Below are positions 55,181 to 64,000 of a stretch of DNA of 64,000 nucleotides, in pieces. The stretch covers positions 335,101 through 399,100 of the forward strand of contig CAUYUJ010000925.1 in NCBI GenBank assembly GCA_963575745.1, read 5' to 3'. The notes under the pieces are model-generated. The model was not told the DNA's origin. It saw only the letters and a list, made by a program, of their open reading frames with translations, and searched no databases. Positions within the stretch are counted from its first letter, which is position 1; each line of letters begins with the position of its first letter. The DNA is from Prorocentrum cordatum. Taxonomy: Eukaryota; Sar; Dinophyceae; Prorocentrales; Prorocentraceae. The position numbers and the translations under genes are program-made.

Positions 55181-55429
55181 GTTGTTTGGGGGCCCGTTTT
55201 GGCGGCCCCCCGAACCGCTTGAGAGTGAGCTTCGTTTTCGATGAAAATGCAGCCGGCGCCTCGGCGAGAGCGCCAGGGCGCCGGTAAGGGGTCCAGCAAT
55301 AGTATAATTGTGTAGTCATTAACACTCAACCACAAAAGCAACAACAACATCATCATCAACAACGACAACAACGCAACAAGCAGAATTCTCACCACGAGTT
55401 CCTTAGTCAGCCACGCACCCAGGGACAAT

Positions 55430-57880
55430 GAAACATGGTTTCGGGACACTCGGTTTTGAATTCTCAGCGAAACCTGCGGTTTCTGACTGATTTCGGCATG
55501 GGCGCGCGACGACGCGCGTGTGCGCACTTCGTCTCAGCTGTTGCAAAAGATTCTCGTGGCAGCAGGCGCGCAAGGGCGTTCGAACGATTTCGACATGCGC
55601 GCGTGCGAAGCCCCAGTTGGTATGATTGTATGCACAAGTGGAACAACTATGGTTTTCTTGAAAGTTCGCAAGAGCGCGAACGCAAGTTTTTGGTTTGGAA
55701 ATCAGTGTTGCGAAACCATGTGTTTTTGCATGTTTTTTGGATACTCGATTTTGAAACGTTTGCGAAACCTACGGTGTTTGATAGACTTTGGCATGCGCGC
55801 GCGACGACGCGCGCGTGTGCACTTTGTCATATTTTTGCAGGAGGGTGCCTGAAGACTGCTGATTTGTAATCAACGAGCGCGCGCATGATATTCTTTGCAA
55901 CAGATGTCGGGGGGAGTGAAGGCCCGGCGTGCCTGGGATGGTCTGACTTCATTGTTTGGATGGACGATGGGGCAGAACCCTATGTAAATTGCAATACGAA
56001 CAGGGGTGCCGATAATCCGTGGGGGGGGGATCTCAGCTATATATTATCTGTTCCAGAAAGGAGACTCAACTATGTGCAATCTATGCGGTGCAATTCGCTC
56101 TGCCGAACTTGCTGGCGCTGGCTGGCGCATCGCTGCGGCCGCGCTGGCGCGCTCTGGCTCGGGCGCAGAGCGCACAACTAGTCTGGCGCGACCGACGCGT
56201 CCGCGGTGGCGCTTGCCACTGGTAACTCCCCCACGCGTCTCACAGGGTGCTGACGCGCGGGCGCTTCAGTGCGACTCGGTGACTTGGGCGGGCGCGATAT
56301 CATAGCGACGTCGACAACGGCAAGCACGATGATGGCACTAGCGAAGCAGTGGGTGATGATGGCAAGGACGACGGCTAGGCCAATGACGGCGCCGATGCTG
56401 GTCACGCCGATGACGATGACGGTGTCCATGTGTCGGTGATGAAGGTTTTTGGGGGATGTCGACATACGCGCGCGGCCGTCGTGCTCGATTGGCCCGAATG
56501 GTGTTATTTGACAGGGATATTGTCACAACAATCGCCCAAGGGCTTTCGAATGATTTCGATATGCGCGCGCGAGAAGGCCCGCTTGGTCGCAATCGATGAC
56601 AATGTGGCACAACCGAAAATGTTCGTAATAATTCGCAAGAACGCACGCAGCCTTTTGGGAAAACCGCTGTTGCAAAACCTCTGTTGTTCAGAACCTGTTT
56701 CGGGAAACTCGATCTTGAAATCTCTACGACACCACAAGTTTTTGAAGAACTCCGTCATGCGCGCGCGACGACGCGCGCGTGCCGACTATGGCACATTTTC
56801 TGACATGGGCTTTGACATCTGATGATTTACGAACAGCGGGTGTGCGCGTAGTACTTTTAGTTGACAGAGATGAGAGGGGGGGATCGGTACTGGTTTGGCT
56901 GGGATGGTACGAGGTATTTTTTTTTAATATGAACAATACGGCAGGAACATCAGTACACCGTAATACCCCAGAGAGGGCCGATGCACCCAGGGTGTGGGTG
57001 AATGGTAGAGCTTACGCTATTGTGCGAAGGAAGAGCTCATTCGTTTGCAAAACATGGGGTTATCAACTCCACTGCTCGCGCAATCATCCCACGCACCCGC
57101 CGGCAACTTGGTTTGCAAAACCCATGTGGCGGCGATTGCGATGATTGCTTGGCGCTGGCTGGCGCATCGTTGCGGCCGCGCCACCGCGCGCAGCTTCGCG
57201 CGCAATGCGCACAACTACTCTGGCGCGACCCACTGACGCGGCCGAGGTGGCGCTTACCGCCGGGGACTTCCCCGCGCATCTCGCAAGCCGCGCTGGCGCG
57301 TGGGCTCTCTTGTGCGAGTCGGTGACTCCGGCGGGAACGGTATACTGGTGACGTCGACAGCGGCGGACACGGTGATGACAGTAGCGATGACGATGGCGAT
57401 TCTGACCAGGACGACGGCTAAGCCAATGACGGCGCCGATGCTTGTCATGCTGACGATGTCGGTGATGCAAATTTTTGAAAGAATTTCGACGTGCACGCGC
57501 GGCCGGCACGGTCGAGCGGCCCGAATGGTGTTCTTTGACAATGGGCCGCGCCCGCCCCACAAGCAAGCGCGTGAGGGCGTCCAAATGATTTCGATATTCG
57601 CGCGCGGAGAAGCCCGCGTGGTCTCATGTGACGGACATGTTGAAAACCTATGGTGTTCGAGGAATTCGCACGAGCGCGCGGGCAACTTGCTTTCAACAAC
57701 CATGTTATACCACCACTGTTGTTGTAGATGTTTTCGGGAAGATCGACCTTCAAACCCATGCGAGGCCTAAGGTTTTTGGCAGAAGCCGACATGCGCGCGC
57801 GACGACACGCGCGCGTGGATGTTGTTTCATATGTTGCAAGGGATTCTTGAGTCTGGACGATTTGTGATAAACGTGTGCGC
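55430..57880. repeat. Macrosatellite, about 1.03-kb unit, right cluster
   Basis: Ordered landmarks repeat. The GCGCGCGACGACGCGCGCG core is at 55500 (variant), 55795, 56760 and 57792. GCTGGCTGGCGCATCG.TGCGGCCGCG is at about 56115 and 57155. CAATGACGGCGCCGATGCT is at 56379 and 57422. GGGATGGT is at 55938 and 56900. Spacings are 967-1043 bp. Confidence 0.82.
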
Positions 57881-58115
57881 GTGGCTTTGTTGACAGGGGT
57901 GACGGGGGGTGTCGATACCAGTTTGGCTAGGATGGTATGAACTCATGTGGAAAATGAACGATGGGGCGAAATCATGTGGCAATGCCAATGTCTCAGGTAG
58001 TACCGCTAAACCCGCCTTTGGGAGGGGGGGCGTGTCTTTTTTTTCTCTGTAGAAAAAAGAAACGATGTTGTGCAATCCAGGGCGGCGGCAGGGCGGCGGC
58101 GGTGACCAGGAGCCA

Positions 58116-58345
58116 CCAGACCCGCAGCCAGGCCCAGACGACGGGCGGCGACGGGGCGGCGACGGCGAACACACAGCTACCAGACCCGCAGCCAGGCCCA
58201 GACGACGGGCGGCGACGTGGCGGCGACGGCGAGCACATAGCTGCCACACCCGCAGCCAAGCCCAGACGACGGGCGGCGACGAAGCGGCGACAGGGCGGCG
58301 ACGGCGAGCACGAAACCGCCAGACCGGCAGCCAGGCCCAGCTCCT
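58116..58345. repeat. 66-bp tandem repeat, about four copies
   Basis: CCAGACCCGCAGCCAGGCCC starts near 58116 and 58182, with variants near 58248 and 58322. GACGACGGGCGGCGACG follows in each. Confidence 0.8.
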
Positions 58346-58633
58346 TAGAAAAGGAGCGAGAACCCTTGAGTACAAGCACTTCTGGGGTATCTATAGCCTC
58401 GCTGGGAGGCCGATCTCTTATGTGGTGTGCCAACTGTGTCCGCCGCCCGCCAATGCCCTCGGAGCGGTCCCCCAGGCGGTGGCCAGGGATGCAGCCGGGA
58501 ACTTTTGCTCAGCGTGTCGCGGCGGCGGCCCCGGCGACACGCCCTGCTCTGCGAGCGGCTGGCGCTGCGCGTTGCTCCGCGGGGCGGGCGGCCGGGAACG
58601 CATCCGAACGTGGACGCCCGGGGGCTGGGACGT

Positions 58634-58828
58634 TCGGGTCGGGCGAAAGGGGGGGATAGCAAAGGGGGGGTTTGAGAATCAGCTCACGTAGCTGATTTTC
58701 CCGGCGCCTCCCGGCGCCGGAGGCGCCCATGTATCGAGGAATGGGCCCCTCGGTGAGGCCGAAACCAGCTGCATGCAGCAAATTTCGTAACCCCCCCTTT
58801 CCCAATCCCCCCCTTTCGCCCGACCCGA
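58634..58828. mobile_element. 195-bp MITE (family B), copy 2, with 5-bp TSD
   Basis: Same length and nearly the same sequence as 44185-44379 (visible changes CGCG to CACG near 58685 and GACC to GCCC near 58727). GACGT lies directly outside both ends (58629-58633 and 58829-58833). Confidence 0.92.
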
Positions 58829-59034
58829 GACGTGGCTGGCGTGTCGCCCCGAAGCGCGGTGGGCCAGACCCGGCGGGGCGACACGCGCGGCAAGAGTCCC
58901 GGCCGTGAGCCCCCGCCGCCTCGCACACAAGAGCGCAGGGCCAGAGCCCCACCCTCCGAGGGGGGTGGCGCCGCCCGTGGCCAGCGAGCGCCGCCGAGCG
59001 CCGCTGGCCCGGAGCAGGAGCGCCCGCGCGAAGA

Positions 59035-59460
59035 GGGGGGGGCAAGGCAGATGCAAAGGAGAGGATGGGGTAGCGGGAGAAAAAGGGGAAGGGGGGGGGG
59101 GAGGAATGGGGGAGGGGAGAAGAAGGACCTGGAGAACGAGGAGGGTGGATGAGGAGAAGTAGGAGGAGGAGGAGGAGGAGGAGAAGTAGGAGGAGGAGGA
59201 GGAGGAAGCGGAAGGGGAGGGATGGCAAGGGGGAGGAGGGGAATACGAGGAGGAGGAGGAGGAGGAGGAGGAGGAGGAGGAGGAGGTGGGCAGGATGATA
59301 AGGAGGATGAGGAGGCGGAGGAGGATGAGGAAGGCGAGGAGCGGTAGGGAAGGGATGGGAAGATGGGCAGGAGGAATATCGGCGGGGAGGAGATATGGGG
59401 AGGAGAAGGGAAGGAGAGGGGGAAGCGGAGGAGCGGAAGAAGAGGGTCTTGAAGGGATCC
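59035..59460. repeat. GGAGGA purine tracts
   Basis: GGAGGAGG runs, densest at 59160-59215 and 59250-59290. Confidence 0.85.
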
Positions 59461-59564
59461 TGGGAATGACGGGTTCTAATCTCCTTCTCCCGCCTCGTCG
59501 CATGCTCCTACTCAAGCCGCCGCTCAGCACGGGGTGAGACACGGAGGAAGAGAAGGAGGAGGAT

Positions 59565-59570
59565 GAGGCA

Positions 59571-59654
<84 letters not shown>

Positions 59655-59657
59655 ATG
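59565..59657. repeat. (GAT)n microsatellite
   Basis: Pure GATGAT for about 90 bp. Confidence 0.95.
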
Positions 59658-59877
59658 ATGACGACGAGGAGGAGGACGAGGTTCGGGGGGGAAAAGGAGG
59701 ACAAGGGAGAGGTAGGTGGGAGAACGACAAGAGAGGAAGGATGAGGAAGGCAGGCATGGGAGAAGGGATGATGAGGTGGAGGGGGGAGGACGGAAGAACA
59801 GGGAGGACGGAGGAGGAGGAGGAGGGATATTGAGGATGGAGAAAGCCTACGAGGTACGTGAGGGCGGTGGCAGATGA

Positions 59878-59912
59878 TTTTGATGCTGCTGATGGTAAGG
59901 ATACTGATGATG

Positions 59913-59951
<39 letters not shown>

Positions 59952-60129
59952 CTGTTGCTAGTGTTGATGATGCTGATGACGATGGCAATAATGAGGATGA
60001 TGCTAATGATGATGCTGATGCTGATGGTGATCATGACGGTGCCGACAATGATGATGATGCTGCGGATGAAGCTGAACATGAATATGATGCTGCTGGTGAT
60101 GGTGATGATGGTGATGATGGTGATGATGG

Positions 60130-60177
<48 letters not shown>

Positions 60178-60400
60178 CAACGGCGACAACGACGATGATG
60201 ACCATAATGATTATGACGCTGATGATGATGATGATGATGACGATGCTGATGCTGGTGATGATGATGACGATGATGATGAGAACGAAGATGATGATGCTAA
60301 TGATGTCGATGATGATGCATGCTGCTGTTGCTGCTGCTGCTGCTGATGATGATGATGATGCTAATGATGCTGATGATGCTGCTGATGATGCTGATGATAC

Positions 60401-60435
<35 letters not shown>

Positions 60436-60785
60436 ATGATGATGATGCTGATGCTGATGCTGATGTTGACGATGATGATACTGCTGATGATGAACATTAT
60501 GATTATGATGTTGATGATGCTGCTGGTGATGATGATGACGCTAATGATGAGTGTGATGATGCTGATGCTGATGATTATGGTGCTGATGATGCTGCTGATG
60601 ATGATGATGCTGCTGATGATCATGACGATGACGATGATGATGATGATGATGATGATGATGAGGAGGAGGAGGAGGAGGAGGAGGAGGAGGACGATGACGA
60701 TAGTGGTGATGAGGAGGAAGAGGACGAGGATCACGATGATGATGATCATGATGATGGGGAGGAAACGGAAGCGGATGAGGGCTAG
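59878..60785. repeat. (GAT)n array, 0.9 kb
   Basis: GATGAT with GCT, GGT and GAC variants, ending in GAGGAG at 60660-60690. Frames read Asp, Met or Ile runs. Confidence 0.95.
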
Positions 60786-60789
60786 CAAC

Positions 60790-61530
60790 AGGAGGGGAAG
60801 CTGGGCGCAGCCTGGCCAGAAGGCCCGCGAGCAAACGGCCCGCAGGAGACCCCGGAGGCGGGGCGCGCGGGCCAGCGGGACTGCTCTACCGGCACAGCGC
60901 CGGGAGCTGGGCGCGGGTTGAAGCTGCCAGATTAGCGGGAGGGGAACCCACGAGATGGGGACGAGGACGAGGATCATGACGATGAGGGAGAGGAGGAGCG
61001 TCAGCAATGCAGAAGATTTAGCGGTCAGCTCTTCTTCTACTTCTGATGAAGATGATCATTCTTATGTTCTTTAGGCTTTTTCCCTCGATCCTCGTCCTCC
61101 CCAGTGCCGATTCGTCTGCTAACATTCCAAAACTGCCCCCTCGAGACAGGGAGTCCAAGCAGTCCAGGTCCCCCCGGTGTGGGTGTGTACGGGTGGTGTT
61201 CTGGGCAACGGGGGGATCTTCCATGCTAAAGGCGTGTTCGAGTGGCTCCCACCCCTCGTGCGCGCACCCGTCTCCCCTGCCTTCCAAGTTTCCAATTCTC
61301 TTGCTGCTCCTCCCTTCCTCCGCTGGCAGTGGAAATAAGAGCGAGCCGACCCACGGGCCAGCTGCAACAGGAGGCTGGCCCGGGCCTGATGACTTGGACT
61401 GGCTCTGGTGCAGGAGCATGAAGCGGTGGCGGACGAGTAGTCGTTAAAAGTGTTATTCTTGTTAGTCGTAACAGCCGTAATCGTAGTAGTCCGCCGACCC
61501 CTTGGGGATCCCCGGAGCCCGGTCCTGTCG
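60790..61530. other. Unassigned sequence
   Basis: Mixed sequence without recognisable domain in six frames; several short frames only. Confidence 0.45.
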
Positions 61531-61534
61531 ATTT

Positions 61535-62360
61535 GGGGGGGGGGGGGGGGGGGCCGTCCGGCCAGAGCTCACTAGGGGGCTCCGGCCCTTTCCGGGCCCC
61601 TTTTGGAGGTCCACGACAGCTCCTGGGGCCGCCCAAGAGGCCCCCAAGACGGTCCCAGAGGGCCCCGAGACGCCGAGAGATCGTTCCAAGACGCCTAAGA
61701 TGGGCCGAAAGATCGTTACAAGACGCCTAACATGGGCCGAAGACGACCCAAGAGGCCGCCAAGACGTTCCAAGAGGCCTCCCTGGAGGCCTTCAAGAGGC
61801 CGAAATCTTCAGATTCCCTGGGGAAAACCAGCACATACGATTTTTCCGCCTTCGCAGCGCGGAAGCCCTTCCAAGATGCCTCCAAAACCGCCCTAAGACG
61901 GCCCCATAGGCTCCCAAGAAGCCCCCACCACGGCACAAGAGGCGCTCAAAACGACCCAAAAGGACTCCAAGACGGCCCCAAGAGGGGCCCGAAAGGGGGA
62001 CCACGAAACGAACATTCCAGCCGTCCGCCCCTAGACGCTCCCAGGAGGCCAAGAGGCTCCAAAAAGACATCCAGACGCCCCCAAAAGGCCCCCAAGAGGC
62101 CCCAAGAGGCACCCCAGAGGCCTCCAAGAGGCCCCTAGGGGCCCAAGAGGCTTCCAAGAGGCCTCCAAGAGGCCCCCCCCAAAAGACCCCAAACACAAAG
62201 AGCGAAACAAGTATTTTCAGCAGGTTCGCTTTTTGACACCAGGAGGGCTCCAAGACGGCGAAAGGACCACCAAGAGAGCTCCCAAACGGACAAAACGACT
62301 CCCAGTCAGCCGGACGGAGAAACGGAACGGACCCTTCGAACCTTCAGCTCCAAGACGCCC
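61535..62360. repeat. G run and CCAAGAGGCC word family
   Basis: A run of about 19 G at 61535-61553, then dense CCAAGAGGCC/CCCAAGACG words to about 62180. This is the reverse orientation of the block at 23.8-25.0 kb. Confidence 0.7.
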
Positions 62361-62594
62361 CCAACGTGCACCACGGACCCACAGGAAACCCCCCAAATTA
62401 CCCTGGCGACGTACATAACCCCTGCGCAAAAGCGGGGCGCAAATAGTTTAGGATGCTTTATAAGGGGGCGATGACGGAGCGAGGGTTACATATGTCTGCA
62501 GACGGAATTCGGGATACTCGCAGGACACTCGCTGCAGGAAAAGGGCTTGATAAAGCTGATGAGTTACAATTCCTGAGCACTCCTAGCCACTTCG

Positions 62595-63778
62595 AAAACG
62601 GGGATCACAGCAGGCCTCGAAAGTGGCGACAGTTTCATAGATCGCAGCCCCCCAGGGATGGCGAGGTCTAATTTGGGTCCGCGCGTGGCGTCACTGTGCT
62701 GGGCCCCCCAGCAGGCCTCGAAAATGGCGACAGTTTCACAGATCGCAGCCTCCAGGGGATGGCGAGGTCTCATTTGAATCTGCCCGTGGCGTCACTGCGC
62801 TGGGCCCCCCAGCAGGCCTCGAAAGTGGCGACAGTTTCACAGATCGCAGCCCCCCCAGAGATGGCGAGGTCTCATTTGAATCCGCGCGTGGCCCTCACTG
62901 TGCTGGGCCCCCCAGCAGGCCTCGAAAGTGGCGACAGTTTCACAGATCGCAGCCCCCCCAGGGATGGCGAGGTCTCATTTGAATCTGCCCGTGGCCCTCA
63001 CTGTGCTGGCCCCCCAGCAGGCCTCGAAAGTGGCGACAGTTTCACAGATTGCACCCCCCCCAGGGATGGCGAGGTCTCATTTTAATCTGCCCGTGGCGTC
63101 ACTGTGCTGGGCCCCCCAGCAGGCTTCGAAAATGGCGACCGTTTCACAGAACGCAGCCCCCCCGGGGATGGCGAGGTCTCATTTGAATCTGCCCGTGGCC
63201 CTCACTGTGCTGGGCCCCCCAGCAGGCCTCGAAAATGGCGGCAGTTTCACAGATCGCAGCCCCCCAGGGATGGCGAGGTCTAATTTGAATCCGCGCGTCG
63301 CCCTCACTGTGCTGGGTCCCCCAGCAGGCCTCGAAAATGGCGACAGTTTCATAGATCGCAGCCCCCCAGGGATGGCGAGGTCTAATTTGAATCTGCGCGT
63401 CGCCCTCACTGTGCTGGGTCCCCCAGCAGGCCTCGAACATGGCGACAGTTTCACAGATCGCAGCCCCCCAGGGATGGCGAGGTCTAGTTTGAATCTGCGC
63501 GTCGCCCTCACTGTGCTGAGCCCCCCAGCAGGCCTCGAAAATGGCGACAGTTTCGCAGATCGCAGCCCCTCCAGGGATGGTGAGGTCTCATTTGAATCTG
63601 CGCGTCGCCCGCACTGTGCTGGGCCCCCCAGTAGGCCTCGAAAATGGCGACAGTTTCACAGATCGCAGCCCCCCAGGGATGGCGAGGTCTAATTTGAATC
63701 TGCCCGTGGCCCTCACTGTGCTGGGCCCCCCAGCAGGCCTCGAAAATGGCGACAGCTTCACAGATCGCAGCCCCCCGC
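62595..63778. repeat. 102-bp satellite, about 12 copies
   Basis: GCAGGCCTCGAAAATGGCGA recurs at 62611, 62712, 62813, 62916, 63018, 63120, 63223, 63324, 63427, 63529, 63632 and 63734 (101-103 bp). Each unit also has CAGATCGCAGCCCCCC, GGGATGGCGAGGTCT and CTCACTGTGCTGGG. Because 102 is a multiple of three, long frames appear on both strands. Confidence 0.95.
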
Positions 63779-63929
63779 AGGCAAGACAGGAAGAGGCAGG
63801 GAGGGAGGAGGAGGAGGAAGGAAGGAGTGGAGACCACACTGCTCTGTTCAAAACGAATACCCAACCAAGGAGGGTTGGGAAAAACAAAGGGGTCGGCGGT
63901 GTGGCGTAAGCCTAAGAAATAATACTAGT

Positions 63930-63963
63930 AGTGGTGGTGGTGGTGGTGGTGGTGGTGGTGGTG

Positions 63964-63999
<36 letters not shown>

Positions 64000-64000
64000 G
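63930..64000. repeat. (GTG)n then (GTA)n at the window end
   Basis: GGTGGT triplets from 63933, then AGTAGT from about 63972, running off the window. Confidence 0.95.

Noticed and set aside
59874-60785. 303-codon Met/Asp frame and its minus-strand Ile partner
   Set aside because: Pure consequence of GAT triplets; no domain or start context.
62595-63778. CRISPR-like array from regular repeats
   Set aside because: Units are contiguous 102-bp repeats without distinct spacers, in a eukaryotic genome.

Overview
The window is nuclear DNA of a dinoflagellate. The decisive mark is a complete copy of the 22-nt dinoflagellate spliced leader at 5132-5153 (minus strand), with A as the variable first base. 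High G+C, very long triplet arrays, abundant decayed retroelements, KRPA-repeat proteins and the lack of ordinary long intact host genes fit this. I cannot name the genus.

Layout. (1) 1 to about 12950, plus strand: a non-LTR-type retroelement ORF (reverse transcriptase, zinc-knuckle-like region, RNase H) that is split twice. A 199-bp inverted-repeat MITE sits at 271-469 with a perfect 5-bp target duplication. A much larger element sits at 2205-11010, with imperfect 33-bp terminal inverted repeats and a 2-bp target duplication (AC). Removing either insertion with one duplication joins the retroelement reading frame exactly. (2) The 8.8-kb insertion carries three minus-strand genes. The first, 3006-5084, is a 692-codon frame broken only by two stops; it carries a D..D..E pattern with CxxC and DxxH motifs like CACTA/CMC-type transposases, and its 5′ end is fused to a mature spliced leader. 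The second is a Lys-rich helical gene (7040-8386, one internal TAG). The third is an intact 525-codon KRPA-type gene (8954-10531) with a degenerate spliced-leader relic just upstream. I read this as an autonomous-type DNA transposon with two passenger genes and spliced-leader scars. (3) 13.0-15.75 kb: a frameshifted LINE with reverse transcriptase motifs A, B and C and C-terminal C2H2/C2HC fingers. (4) 16-64 kb: mostly repeat landscape. It holds polypyrimidine/GGA tracts, (CAT)n, (GAC)n, (GAT)n and (ATT)n arrays, several minisatellites, a roughly 1.03-kb macrosatellite with a palindromic GCGC core (50-58 kb), a 102-bp satellite (62.6-63.8 kb), two families of short inverted-repeat elements, a foldback element and retroelement scraps (31 kb, 42 kb).

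Host-gene signals are few: a WW-like domain inside a minus-strand proline/glutamate repeat (26.8 kb), one PPR-like motif (43.6 kb, minus) and a charged minus-strand frame (28.1-28.5 kb). No tRNA, rRNA or CRISPR was found. Most long open frames in the triplet arrays are composition artefacts and are not called as genes.
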